Notes: a model not told the origin generated them from the sequence alone. A DNA stretch of 64,000 nt from Eumeta japonica (GCA_005406025.1 BGZK01001247.1:118610-182609), one strand, 5' to 3'. Counted from the stretch's first letter, positions 11,801 to 24,026 are shown. Numbers and translations: made by a program.

Positions 11801-14800
11801 TGCATTAGGACAAGGATCTACAAGATTAGGACTTAAACTTACAATGAAAAACTGTATAAAAAATCAAAAATAATGGTAATCTTATGTTATTTCATAGTGT
11901 TTCAATATATGTGTAATAACATACACTAACCAGTCTTGATGTACTCCATGTTATATATATTTCATTACAAAATAGTTCATTGTAGTGTTAATTATTAATG
12001 TTACAGTTGAATGTTAATTATTAACTATTAATATCCTGTTTACATTTCTTATCAATTGTGTAAGGATTTGGTAACGACATGAAAAAATTCTGGGTATATC
12101 CTTTATGGATTATCCATTCAAATAGCAGAATAACCTTTCAAAAGCCTTCAAACTAAAAGAAAGAGAATACCTGTCTGTCTGTAGGTGTAGGTGTTTCTTT
12201 GTCTATCCTCGTGTACTGTTCCTGTATATCGCCCACTACGCCGAGTAATGCTGCCCAAACATCACCACGCACAAGAGGTGGAATGTCCACTTCGGCTTCA
12301 GCGCGTATATAAGAAGCCGTATATGGATAGCCCTAGGGTATAAAATATATTTATGATGTTGATTTATGGTTTAATATTGTCAATGGACAAGTGTGGTTAT
12401 AATTATATAGACAATATACAGGGATAATCTTGTTTTTTTGAAATAAAAACTTGTACAGGCAGGTTTGGATGGGGACTAATTTCATCTAATTCATGAGCGA
12501 CATGGTCACATGACGTCTGACGCTAACGTTATATCCGTAGCTTTAAGTATGACGTACTGCTCTTAGCCAGCAGGAATGTATTTTTTGACTGGATGTAGTT
12601 ATGGTCATTACTGTAATAGGGTATCTAGAAAATAAGTAAATAAAAATCCACTATGTATACACATAGAAATCTGTTAATTTTTTTGTGAAATAACATCTAA
12701 TTAAACAATGTTTTAGAAACCAGCAAAGTGCATCACGCGATTTTAACCTTAAAAAAATATTAGTTGTATATTTTTTTATGAGCCGAGTAATGACAGATGA
12801 TTTAAGTGGAGTAAACGTGAACATCCATAGTTATCCCTAAATAATGAATTTTTTTGATGATGGGTTTTTATTTTGTAATCACTTTTTATTTGTTTTATAT
12901 ATGAATCGAGGTGTTTATTATGACAAAAAGAAGGCCACAAACATGTAAATTAATAAACCAGATTAATTATGTATCAATTTTTCACACGCCAAGAAAGTAT
13001 CAAAGAAAAACCGAGACTAAGTATAAATTGGAAGATTTAGAGTGAGCTATCCAAGCTGTTAATAGTAAATCATTTACACATTTAAAAGCAGCTACTACTT
13101 ATTCCGTCCCAAAAAAGCACTATACATGACTATCTGCAAATTATGGGCCGATGAGAAGTGAATGGGTGGGGGAAACATTTCACAAGATCTAGTGCGATTT
13201 TTGTTAATTGATGCAATTACGTACCACACTATCTAGTAGTAAAACTTATGACTATAAAAAAAACTTAAAACATTTTGTTTTATTTACGTTGTACAGATGG
13301 CGCTAATAATATAAGATGTAAACGTTTCATAAATTCAATTTCTGTTTCATAGACTATGAAAAACTGAATTGCATAATGCTCAAAAAAATTGCTGAGTAGT
13401 TTTATTTATTGTTCACTTTTTAATTAATTTGAATTGTATGTTTAAAAACAAACAGGTATTTCAATATAGTGGAAAATTTTCCACTTTGAAAAAGCTAAGG
13501 TGGAGAATTTTGCTAAAGAACTTGATGTAACTTCTTTCAAAGCATCAGAAGAAAGGATGGATCGGAAAATTCAAACAACATTATAATATTAAGTATGGTA
13601 AAATAAGTGGAGAAGCACGAAGTGTTGATAAGAAAAATACACCCCAAATGATATTTTTAATGCTGATGAAGCAGGAATTTTCTATAAGTTTAACTCCAGG
13701 TAAAACTCTGAAATTTAAAGGAGAAAAGTGTGTGGGAGGAAAGTTCTCCAAGGAACATATTATGGTGCTTGTGGCTGCTAATACGGATGACATAGAAAAA
13801 AAAGCTGATGGTAATAGGCAAATCGAAAAATCTGCGCTAGGACGGAGAGATAAAGAAATGAAAAATTTTACTTCTTGTTGACAACTGCTCTGCCCACCTG
13901 TTTATATCATACCTTCAAAACATAGAGATGAGATTTTTTCTCCCATATATGACTAGTGTCTTACAGCTAATGGACCAGAGTGAGTAAATTTTTTAACTAA
14001 AGCTTGGGAAGAAGTGACACCCACAACTATACAGAACTCTTTTCAATGTGCTAGACTTTGTACCAATTCTATAAGTGATGAGATGGAAACAGAACCTGAG
14101 TTTGAAAGTGACGACGACCTTCTATTAACTGAGTGGATTCAATAGTTCAACATGGCAGGAAATTTTACGAAAAATCTTCAAACCTACATCGAAGAAGTAG
14201 ACGACTGCCCGCTTATAACGGCTTCACTCACAGACAAAGAAACTTTGGATTCAGTGAGAAAAACTGAAGATCAAGAAAAAGGAGATGAAGAAGATGAGAT
14301 GGATGAGCCTAAACCTCCGCCGAGCATTAAAGAAGATCTGGAAGTAGCTAAATTATTGGAAAAATACTTCCTTTATCACCAAGATGCCTCAATATTGCAA
14401 GATATGAATAAAATAAGTAAAAAAAAATACAACAAAATTACTGGTGCAGCAAAAGACGTCAGACAAAAATAACAGACTATATGCAATAGCATTGAAATAA
14501 GATTGTTTTTTTATGTACTACTAACACTAGTCTCAAAAAAACTTTAACTTTTTCTAATTCTGATTTTTCTTCTCTCCATTTAACAACAACTCTCTATAAT
14601 GCCATAAAATGCACAGTCCCTTCAGTGTCGCTATATAGGTTATACTGTATTTGTTTGGAAACATGTAACAATTGCAATATATCCCTGATAAATATTGGCT
14701 AAATGGACATGCAAAGTAACTGCTATATTATAATGTAGACAGAGTGCTATAAATTTGCAAAATACCATCATAATGATGTATGAACAAAAGAGAGAAAAAT

Positions 14801-17800
14801 GTAGTTTTATTCAAATTCTGGGGCATATAATCAGAGCATGATCATCAACATTAACTATATGATACATCACTCCATAACAAAGCTGGCTACCCACTTGTTG
14901 CACTGAAAAGTCAATGAGATGGACATTTTTTTAAAACAGATCAAAACTAAAAAATGTGTTCGATAGATATTGTAGTCAAAATAATAGACAACTTAAAGAG
15001 CTAAACATTTATTAAAATCATACTTTTAAGCTCAAAGAGTTTGAAAAACCACAAAAATCGATTTTTGAGCTCAAATTCAATAATTTACTGCTAGGTATAT
15101 ATTAAAAATGTAATGTGACAAAAAGATTCAGTAGTGGTTTACAAAATCAACCATTTTTCGAATTTTTCAGCTCAAAAGGTTAAAGATGATAAGTCTTTGA
15201 GCTTTGAGACAACTATATTTCTGAATTCTAGGTGCTCAAAAATACATCGTTAAATATGTTAGTGGAAAGTTTTAGGGATGGCTTGTATGGTCAACCGTTT
15301 TACAGATTTTTTTTGATGTAAAGCGGGTTTAATAGTTACATATCCCTGGTCTCAGGTAGTGCTGGCTCTGGAGTTGACTTTTAAAATCAACATTTGTCAT
15401 GCATTTTTAATTGTTTTCCGATACCTATTTTTATTTTCTTGTTTATTTACCTATGTAAAATTTTTGTAAATATATAAAATGAAATTTCTGTAAATTGACA
15501 ATCTTTTTAAAGAATGTCAATTTGAAGATTTAAAAGTGGGTGTGATTTTGGAAGAGACGCGACCACCATAACCCTCCTTCTCGGACTCCCCTTGATATGA
15601 CATTCACAATCCCAATGTACCAGACTATCCAAGTTAAAATAAAATGAAATATGGAAAGTTCAAGTTGTAATATTGACTTTTAATTTATTAGCATTATTTT
15701 AGCTGCCAAAAAAAAAATTATATATATATAACATTTATGCCAACCTGTAGAAGCCTTTGAAACCAGAGAAGCCTGTAAAACTGATATTCTGTGTCCCTCT
15801 CTCTAATTATTCTAGGAAGGTTCACGGCATCCCATTGTTTCCTCGGTTCATGCATCAGGGGATAAAAATCTTCAGCAGGAATGTGACACAGTCTTGTTTT
15901 AAGGAGATCAATGCTATACTTCGCAATGCGTCTGCCCATCATTGCACCTTTCTTGCCTCCTACTATACAGCCATCGAGTAACATTGCACTGGAAGTAAAA
16001 TTGATTTACTATTTAAATTTTCAGATTCATTTTTCTGTTACTTCTTCTAACTATCAAACTATTTATATAGCCTGAATATACTGTAAGATACTTTTATGTT
16101 TACTGTATATTACCTTTACCATTATAAGTGTCTCACAACAAGCGTGCTTAACTATGCATAATGAGATCACGATCCCTATGATTATGTATGGTAAAGAAAG
16201 TTGAGTATGGCAGAAGAAAAATGAAAGTAGAATCAATATGGTGGAGATGCGATCTCTATGTGATATCTGTGGAATGTCTTTGAAAGATAGATGTAAGAAT
16301 AGTGATATTAGAGAACGGTATGGTTTGAAAGATGTAGTAGTGACTACAGTAGAAAAAAAGGTATGTTGTAAAGGTATGTTCAGATTGTCAACATATGTTG
16401 ACAATCTGGACATGCCTTTACCTTTACCTCAAGAAAAGACGAATTAAAGTAGTCCGACAAAGTAAATCTATAGAGTGAATACGTGTGATGGAAAGGTCGG
16501 CAAGAGCCTCTCTAAAAATCCTATGCAGACCAGATTGCTAAAATATTAAAAAAGGGCTAAATTAAAAGCACATGAAACTAAAGAACGTGCATGAAAAAAT
16601 TGATGTCAGTGAAGCAATAATAATATGCAAAGATTGTACCATTTGGAAATTTATAGTTTCTGCCAACTTTTCTGGAAAATAGGCTTGAGTTTATATTATT
16701 GTTACTATATTATTAAACAGTATAAAACCACCGCTCAAGAAAAAATTTTTGAATCTTTTTAAAATAACTGCTTTCAATATACAATTTCTAAATTGTCACA
16801 AATGCCGCTTTCTCATTTTTTTCTACTTTTTACAATTCTATGCTTCAGAAATAAAAAAAGAGATATGTTGAAATTATGATGACCATATACCTGTCTGTAT
16901 TTCAACATAGCTTTTGTTAATGAGCATTACTTGTATCAATTTGGGCAAATGGAATGTTCAAGTAATTTTTTTTTATTGGAATCCTTCAAAATTTATGAAA
17001 AGAAATAATAATAAATTTACAATAAGTGAATTCCATTATCAAAAAAAATGATTACTCAATATTTTAAGTGTCTAGTGTTAAGTAAAACAATTTTTTTTTT
17101 AATATTGTATTGTGTGAGGTGTTAATTCGCAGAAATCCATAGTAGGTAGACGCTTGCCTGCAACATGCATTAACATGCAGCATGCAACCCGCCATTGACC
17201 CCCGAATCTGCCTCTTCGCTATAAATCTCTATCCGAAAAATTGAATATAAACACAAGAGGATTGACAGATATCAAACCTTAAGAAAGTGTTAATTTTATT
17301 TTTTATAATTATCTTAGTCCGCTAATCATTATAATGATAATTTGTATGTATGTTTCATGCCAACCAGACATATCCTCAGGAAATTGCCGACAATCACATC
17401 CACGAGGTTGTAAAAAGTGTTAAAAACAACCAACACAACCTTGTTAAGTGAATCACTGCCATGCAATAGAAATTATCATAGATGCTTGTCTGCACATGTT
17501 GCAGGCAAGCATCTATGGTAATGATAATATGTTTACTTTTTTTTTACTTTCAAATGCTAAGAGAAATAACTAAAATTCCTACTTAAGCTTCGATAGGTAT
17601 TAAATATAAATTCTGTATACTGTAAAGGAAATATGGTAGAGTATGGTAGAATAAATACTCACATGGGTAAAGATAAAATCGGAGGACTGTTTTTAATAAG
17701 GCCCTGCTTCTTGAGCTCGGTTTGAATATCACCACCTGCTAATTGCCACCAGTGATATATGAATTGTAACTTACAACCCAAAAGACCATGAAACTTTTTG

Positions 17801-20800
17801 CATTCTACTGTTTGAGTAGTATTTATTAATGAAAATTCTTTAACTAATTCACAAGCCGTCATTCTCTCACTTGGATATATTTTTAAGCATTTTTCTATTA
17901 TAATACGTAGATTTTCCGGTATTTGCTGTAAATAAATTAATATAAACATATAATAAAATATTTTTAAGAATGTTATGTATGATCTTTACACATGAAAAGA
18001 AAGAGAACCAAAAATTAAATTTTTGTACATTTCAAAACCTGATATATTAATTATTATAGTAATTTGTTAAATTATAATTTTTTTATTTAAAAGTTTTTCA
18101 AAAGAGGAATTTACAAATACCGCATTTAAGAATTGAAGTCAAAAAACATGTGTATGTATTTTGAATTTGCAATGAAGCAATAAGGTGTATGAAGATCTCA
18201 TAGTGCGATAACTGAAAAAGTTATATTATTAACATCATAAAAATACATATACATTGACATGTATTTATTATAGATTTAAGTTTTTAAAGGTATTTTGATG
18301 ATGTCTTTTGTAAAAATTATACACTTTTTTAAATTATTTAACAGCATTTTTACTGATAAATAGAAAAAATGTATTCTACACTTCTTCTCATCAAAGCAGA
18401 TATAAATATTTCAAGTAGCCTGTATAAAAAGCAATAAGATGACATTATGAAACTCAAAAATTTCACTTCAAAACATAGTACAAAGGTGTAATTTTGATTT
18501 TTAGTATTCTTATGCACATTAGAAAACATGCCTTATACACATCCATATTATCATGTTCTCGAGCGATTCTTTCTGCAGTATTGTTTGAGTGGACTAAAGT
18601 AAGAATTCTTCTAAATATCGGTCCAGGTTTTAAATTTGACCACAACTGCCCAAGACATAGTTCTAGAAGAATTATTCCCAATGACCATATGTCAGAAGCT
18701 ATGTTTCCTCCACTTAAAATTGTTTCAGGACTTAAATATTTTGGAAGTCTGTAAATAAATAAACACATTAAATAGATTTATTGAACAGGGACAGAAATAA
18801 CCACACTGGAATTTATACTTTACATATATTTTTCTTATGCTTTAAATAATTTTAGCAATTTAATAATTGAATAATTTTTTGGCAAGTTAGAATACCTCAT
18901 GCAGACCGAATTGGTGGCATGTTATACAAGAGTCAAATTTTAAGCAACTAAAGTAAATGAGTTTGAATGAAATGTTTGATAAATTTCAGCAAAGCATGAA
19001 AGGTATGTAAAGATTATACAAGTGGAGTGTAGAGATCTGTGGTCTTTAACCTTTTGTGAAATAGATGTAAACTAATAGACAAAATAAAAAAAAATATATA
19101 AAAATGTAAGGTTTTCACACTAACAGCGGTATGCGCCAAATTTTCATTTGAAATAATTAACTGTTAAAGTTAAAAGCTAAACAGAATAAGTTGTTTAAAT
19201 TTCACAATTGGCATTTAACAAAAGTAATCTTAAAAATATTGGCATTTGTGATATAAATGTCACAAGTACCAATATCTCTAAGATCATGGATATTTTGATA
19301 TATTTAGTTATTAACTTTAACAATTTACTGTTGATTATTGCACATGAGAATTTAAAGCACACTGCTGTTAGTATCTACTAATAGAAACAAACTATTAGGT
19401 ATGATACAAAATAGTATTCTATGAGTATGACAATAAATTAAATACAATAATTTTTAAATACAATATATTTATAAAATATCTAACTGAATGAGTACTATTG
19501 GTTAAACATATGAATTTTGTATATTAAATTTCTTTATGAACCTTTACCATGAATAACAATAATCATTTAAATTAACAAACAAGCACTCTGGAGCATGAGA
19601 TTGCCATGAATGAAGATATATATGTACAATTATACATTGCTCGTTCCATAAGATTCCATTAATCTTCTATTTCAGCATTAAGACTTAGGTTTGTAATGCA
19701 AGGTGTACTAACCCTAAAGGAAAATGTACATCAGAGCCTGCACCGGTCATGTAGTAAAAACCAAAATTAAATAGTTTTACAACTTGATTGTCTAATAAAA
19801 TGTTATCAGGTGACAATGTTCTATGTGTGATCCCCTCATCATGGAGGTACGACAGTGCATTAGCCACTTGGTGGCCTATGTTTATTATTTCATTGTAAGA
19901 TAATTTATATGTCATTTCCTTCAATGTTTTTCCCACAACTTCTGATACCACTATGATTCTTTCTGTAAAAAATATATAAATATGACGGTAACTACATAAT
20001 AACTTAGTTTCTTATGAAAATGATTTTCAACCATCACCATCAAGTCTGTCACTGAAACTATATGAGAATATGACAACCATAGAAATGAAACCTAACACAG
20101 AAAGGCAATTCTCACACCCAAAAAGTTATGATGTACATTTGATGGGCTATTTAGTGTTTATTGGGATACTTTCATGTTATGATTCCAATACATACTAAAA
20201 TTGAAGAAGTGTTCATCTGCAATTTGCTGATGATATTGGAATAGTGTCTGCAGCATAACAAATTAAATTTTTTTTAGACAAAACTGACCCTAAATTGGTA
20301 TAATTAGAACCAATATTAGACAATTCTGCCACATTCTCCCTCATTTTCTCATATATCAAACACAAATTGTTACTTGATTTAGTATGTGAATGTATTCCTA
20401 AATATTGGCTCTTACAGTTAAGTTTGCAACTTTCAGTTATTATAAACATTTTACTTTTTCCATTCAAAGGCCGTTTATGGTTTATATATAAATTTATAAT
20501 AAAAAAATTAAAAAAAACAATATTTAGCTCACTAGCTTTTAATTGTAGACTTTCATTGACATAATGGTAGAGTATAAATTATGAAAATACAAATAAAATA
20601 ATTTTTATTATTATAGTATTTTAGTTTGTAAAATAAATATTAAATGTAAGAGCAATGGTGGCTCCATGGGTTCATGAGGGCCTCATTCATTCACCAATCA
20701 TAAAAAAAACTTTTAAATTATGGTCGCCGAAGTAACCATTGCTTAACGCCACTATATGGTCTGAATATATATATATAATGTATTCAGACCAAGTGCAGAT

Positions 20801-21413
20801 AGTGCAATGAGTGTTTAACTCTTGAATTAAATCAAACAACTAGCTCTGTGCCTTGGAGAACATATTTAGTAGTTGATGGCAGATACTGCCATTATATTGA
20901 TGACAATGGTCGGTTAACAGCTTTCAACCTGCACCAAGCTTACATAGAGAATTTAGGTAATTTGAAACATGATTTTGAGAGGGTATGTCTGCAGTGAGGT
21001 GACACTAAACCTGGCAGCTAAATACTAATTTTATTGAAGGATGAAATTATCATCAGTTTGAAAACACAATACAACAAGTGCAATATACAATGGGTTTACA
21101 TAATTATGACGTTCAGACAGTAATTGTAAAAGAATATTGACTATTTCATTTGATACACATTTCTTGTCGAACGACAATATGAACATATTCAGATATTAAA
21201 CTAGTTAAAAAATCTCCACTCACCATGTTTACCTCTAATTACATCTAAGTAGGTACAGAGGTTGGGGTGGTCTATAGTCAAAAGACGTTGTGCTCGACCA
21301 AGTATAGTAATAGAACTTGGAGTCAAAGGAAGGCCATTGCTCCCGCAAGTTTCGCCTGGATGACTCTTAGCAAAAAAAGTGCATGAACCAAATTTCAATA
21401 ATTCGGTTTCCAT
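5811..21413 (-). CDS. TBCK: TBCK: TBC domain-containing protein kinase-like protein, complete, 12 exons
   Basis: TBCK is a pseudokinase/Rab-GAP linked to endolysosomal traffic, TOR signalling and mRNA transport. Minus-strand exons: 21224-21413, 19713-19962, 18532-18748, 17663-17925, 15745-15988, 12171-12332, 11037-11214, 10296-10502, 9993-10180, 8820-8944, 6386-6554, 5811-5942; all phases agree, giving about 774 residues from the ATG at 21413 (an in-frame TTG lies five codons upstream). Kinase-like domain: [10 protein letters not shown], then HRT in place of HRD and NFG in place of DFG, so it is predicted inactive. TBC domain: [14 protein letters not shown], the arginine finger in IDVDIPR (11194-11214), the glutamine finger in VYWQGLD (exon 11037-11214), then [20 protein letters not shown]-terminal rhodanese-like domain (VVDIR, then SIPSP near the end) lacks an obvious catalytic cysteine. 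Human TBCK is about 893 residues; the linker before the rhodanese part is shorter here. The third intron uses a GC donor. Confidence 0.95.
6822..7040 (+). repeat. GATTCC-type repeat with head module, in TBCK intron
   Basis: It starts with a head module (CTAGCTTTCCGCCCACGG...TCGTCG) and continues into pyrimidine-rich degenerate words such as TTTCGATCCCGGTCACG and CTAATCCCAATTCCACA. The last two phrases recur almost unchanged at 48575-48610, which shows this is a dispersed family and not chance composition. Confidence 0.65.
7241..7450 (+). repeat. Second GATTCC-type repeat with head module
   Basis: The head (CAGCTTTTGCCCACGGCTCC, then GCCCGCGTGG) is followed by CTGATCCTATTTTC, TTCCGATTCGGAC and GATTCCGATGC words. 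It has the same layout as 6822-7040, in tandem about 420 bp downstream. Confidence 0.6.
7483..7600 (+). repeat. Dispersed repeat, copy A (inverted copy at 50365-50472)
   Basis: The block contains GGTCACCGCCGCCC, AGAGGAGTCGCCATTGCG and TTGCCGGCCTC. The reverse complement of 50365-50472 carries the same series in the same order. I recognise it as a common lepidopteran interspersed repeat but cannot name the parent element. Confidence 0.6.
7885..7975 (+). repeat. tRNA-derived SINE head
   Basis: An RNA polymerase III A box (TGGCGCAGGTGGTAG, 7890-7904) and a perfect B box (GGTTCGATTCC, 7933-7943) lie about 40 bp apart as in a tRNA gene. The sequence then continues CCGTACAATACAAACATG, like the tail of lepidopteran SINEs, and no acceptor stem closes. 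It is therefore a SINE and not a functional tRNA gene. Confidence 0.7.
8945..12170 (-). other. TBCK introns without recognised insertions
   Basis: The intronic parts between exons here (8945-9992, 10181-10295, 10503-11036, 11215-12170) are AT-rich and show no ORF, RNA gene or repeat that I can name. Confidence 0.5.
12900..14472 (+). pseudogene. Dead pogo/Tigger-type DNA transposase in TBCK intron
   Basis: In order on the plus strand: a CENP-B-like helix-turn-helix piece near 12930-13130 (KYKLEDLE, then AIQAVNS and [12 protein letters not shown]); [12 protein letters not shown] at about 13655-13690, the first catalytic segment; [14 protein letters not shown] (13711-13752); [13 protein letters not shown] sequence near 13875-13900 with the second catalytic aspartate; a LQLMDQ-like segment near 13960; and an acidic C-terminal part at 14152-14472 ending in a stop. 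These are the landmarks of pogo/Tigger (jerky-type) transposases. Several frame changes and stops separate them, so it is a fossil. It is antisense to TBCK. I could not place the terminal inverted repeats. Confidence 0.8.
14473..15744. other. TBCK intron remainder, unassigned repeat-like text
   Basis: AT-rich. At about 15020-15230 the words AGCTCAAA and TTTGAGCT recur in both orientations, suggesting a decayed foldback. No gene is visible. Confidence 0.4.
16090..16690 (+). mobile_element. RTE-like LINE 3' fragment in TBCK intron
   Basis: The plus strand reads fragments of a LINE ORF C-terminus: YGKES-like sequence near 16190, [18 protein letters not shown] (16240-16293), the basic GRQEPL-like region near 16490, and a final piece near 16600-16680 ([17 protein letters not shown]) before an ATT/TAT-rich tail. 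This order is known to me from lepidopteran LINEs of the RTE type. Frames are broken and a 50-bp palindrome interrupts the ORF at 16370-16419. A related copy at 40300-40690 has the 5' part inverted. Confidence 0.65.
16370..16419. repeat. 50-bp near-perfect palindrome
   Basis: The core CAGATTGTCAACAT at 16381 is followed directly by its exact reverse complement, a 28-bp perfect palindrome (16381-16408). Another 11 bp on each side pair with two mismatches. There is no loop. It lies inside the LINE ORF remnant. Confidence 0.85.
17137..17518. mobile_element. Small MITE with about 26-bp inverted ends
   Basis: The left end reads CCATAG, then AGACGCTTGCCTGCAACATG. The reverse complement of the right end reads CCATAG, then ATGCTTGCCTGCAACATG. 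At the right end the repeat is itself folded back (GATGCTTG and CAAGCATC about 15 bp apart). It is about 380 bp with no ORF, in the TBCK intron between exons 15745-15988 and 17663-17925. Confidence 0.55.
17926..21223 (-). other. TBCK introns 1-3, nothing recognised apart from a hairpin
   Basis: Apart from the exons at 18532-18748 and 19713-19962 this is AT-rich intron. A short stem, GGTCTGAATA at 20758 pairing with TATTCAGACC ending at 20790, encloses an (AT)n loop. I see no other structure or gene. Confidence 0.5.
18531..18532 (-). other. GC-AG intron donor in TBCK
   Basis: The exon ends TATAAG and the intron begins GCATGT. The next exon starts at 17925 (CAAATACCGG after TTTACAG) in phase 0. 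Only this GC donor keeps the frame and gives MDVYK joined to QIPENLR, which lines up with human TBCK (LDIIK then ELPETV). The nearest GT sites shift the frame. Confidence 0.8.
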
Positions 21414-22009
21414 TTCGTAAATTATCAATGTTGTCGCTCTAAAAACAACGAATTAAATCATTACACATAATATTAGGGGGCGTTGATTGACGTCATCTAA
21501 AATAAAGATGCACGTTTCAATAAAAAATGAATATTTATAATCAAGAAAATAAGAAATTAGGAGAAGATACGTTTATTACCGGTACTAGATCTCCAAAACT
21601 TATATGGTAGTTAATGTATAAGACGTATCACATTCAATTTCTCACACATTTTAAAGATTAGTACTACAATAACAATTTCATAACATGAAATATGATAATT
21701 ACTATTTCGGTACTAATAAGCTATAACCAATTCTAAAGGATGCAATATGATTCTGATTTTAGTCAAATTAGCTCAATTACGACGCTGGACTGAAAACGAT
21801 TAAATAAATAGTGAAAAGACAGAAAAAAACAAAGAACACAGAATGTTAGAACAATAAACAACAAACCATAGAACAACAAAGACAATTAATGTAAAATCTT
21901 TACAGAACCAACACCGAATAAGACAACGAAATAGATCACCGACTATAATTGTTTATTTTATTGATGATTCCACTATTAATTTAAACAGAATTAATATTCT
22001 GATAAGATA

Positions 22010-22410
22010 AACTAGATGGAATTAATTTCTTCATTTTACCTATTGACAGATTACGATCTTATTCATGATCCTGATCCATATTCCGTTCTCAATTGCCATC
22101 TGGATTCTGTTGTCGATGTCGATTTGTCTTACAATCTCTCTCTCACTCTTTCTCATTCCGATCGTGGTCCCACATTTGATTCCAAACCCGGTCTCGATTG
22201 AAATATATTCCGATTCTGATCCAGCTTTCAATGCCAGTCCCACTTTCATTTCTGATCTCAACCTATTGTGATTTCAGTTACGATCTTGATTCTCATTTTT
22301 ATCCTATGTTCTATTTAAATATTGATCCCGTTCTCGAACTTGAAGCTTTCCGATTTCGGCTTTTGATTGTACTCCGTGTTCGATTTATGATTGGTTACAG
22401 TTCAATATGG
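22010..22410 (+). repeat. Long GATTCC-type degenerate block
   Basis: Roughly 400 bp of words such as GATCCTGATCCATATTCCG, TTCCGATCGTGGTCCC, ATTCCGATTCTGATCC and GATCCCGTTCTCG. Several overlapping ORFs on both strands result from this composition. It lies just upstream of TBCK. Confidence 0.65.
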
Positions 22411-22765
22411 GCGAAGCTTGAGTAAGTGCCAATATTAAAATAAAATTTATTCTTCATTAATAGGGGATAATGTTGTTTTTTACATGTAAAAGAATTTTTA
22501 GAATATGTAATAACACAAATATGCAGATAAAGCCAAAGTAAAATGTTAATAATGGTAATCTATCATTCGAGAAATAACATATTTTGGTTATACACCAATT
22601 ATTGTCATGATCGGTCTACCGTTCTTAAGTGATAAAAGAACAACAAAAGAGAGACATAAAAAGTCACAGAATTGAGGTCAGTAAGTCATAAAAACTATTT
22701 TAACCACAATATTTCTCAAAAAAATTGAACGTACAGACAGATGCTACCGATTTATGTAGTACCTA

Positions 22766-22940
22766 TCTTCCACTCTCGGCTGCGCCAGCGTTGACATTTA
22801 TCTTATATATCGACCGATTACGATTTTTATTAATATTCCAATCGTTAGCCCGTTAGCAGTTTTGATCCTAGTCTGCCTTCTATGTCAATTTCCGTCATTC
22901 TAGATAGCGATCTAAGTCAAGTTTCATTTCAATTTGTCTA
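22766..22940 (+). repeat. GATTCC-type repeat with diverged head
   Basis: The head CTCGGCTGCGCCAGCGTTGAC matches the TTGCC..GGCT..GC..GCGTGG pattern at 7243 and 32600. It is followed by GACCGATTACGAT, TTCCAATCG and TTTTGATCC words. Confidence 0.5.
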
Positions 22941-23278
22941 ATTTTGGAAATCGTGGTGCATGAATCCGTGAGTTGTTTTTCTCTAACTATAAACGTATTG
23001 TTTCCATTTTATATTACGTAGTAAATTACTGCATTAATTAATATAGTGTGCAGGGAAAACTCTTTATTCATGAAATTTCCGTAGTGATTTTTGTATAATG
23101 TTCTCTTTATCCCACTGTTAAGCCTCCTACAATTTTTTTTTAATTAAAAAAAAAATTCGGATTGAGAGCCCTATATTGAACTTCAAATATATTTTTATAT
23201 TTGATTGGATAATCTTTTACATCATCTTGTTTCGATTTTTAAAATCACTTTTACGCAGTCAGATTTTTAGTATACTTA

Positions 23279-24026
23279 TTGGGATGATCATTAAAAATTA
23301 TATTTTTATTGCGAAACCCCCTAAACAGCTTCCTTTTGATAAAATAACCCTGGGATTTTTTTTTATATTTCAAAACAACACGTGCGTCTACTAGACGATG
23401 TAAATTAATTTTATGTGTATAATCACTTTTTCTCTGAAATAATTATTTTTTTGAGATTTGAAAATAGTTATCAATGAAACATTTGTGTTATATTTAAAGT
23501 GATAAATTTTAACTTAAAGCTTTATAACAAACTTAATATACTTCCTCATTCAAGCTCATGCTTTAATTTTTCTTTTATTTTTGGGCTTTTTATATGTCTG
23601 TGAGCAGTTACGTATGAGTTATTTTCATTAAAATGCCTACAAAAAATACTGGATGCGCATGCGCTGGACGTCTCGTTTGAAGGACCAAAATAATTCTCTG
23701 TCGATAAGTTACCAACAAGATTTATGGCATTCCATCGTTACCATCAATTCTTATGCTTTCATACGTCTACAGTTTCTATAGAATTTACTTTGCGAAATCC
23801 GTTTAAGTTATTTGATATATATTATTAACTAAATAATGTAATAATAAATTAAAATTGTGTTTTTCATGAAAAATTCCCAAATAGATGATTATACCAAAAA
23901 AATATCTTAGATCGTTTAGAGGCGCGTATTGTTTTGAATAAAAAAAAAATAAAATCCCAGTGTTTTTTCGTCAAAAGGAAGCTTTTTAGGAGATGTCGCA
24001 AAAAATTAAATTTTTAACGAGCACCC
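23279..24026. mobile_element. MITE of about 750 bp with roughly 120-bp terminal inverted repeats
   Basis: The left arm contains TCATTAAAAATTATATTTTT, GCTTCCTTTTGAT, CTGGGATTTTTTTTTATA, TTCAAAACAACACG. The reverse complement of the right arm (23920-24026) contains TCGTTAAAAATTTAATTTTT, GCTTCCTTTTGAC, CTGGGATTTTATTTTTTTT, TTCAAAACAATACG. The interior has no ORF, so it is a non-autonomous DNA transposon. The target duplication is unclear. Confidence 0.75.

Noticed and set aside
22010..22430. Overlapping ORFs as a novel protein gene
   Set aside because: They come from the GATTCC-type repeat, which recurs in the window with the same phrases in different frames.
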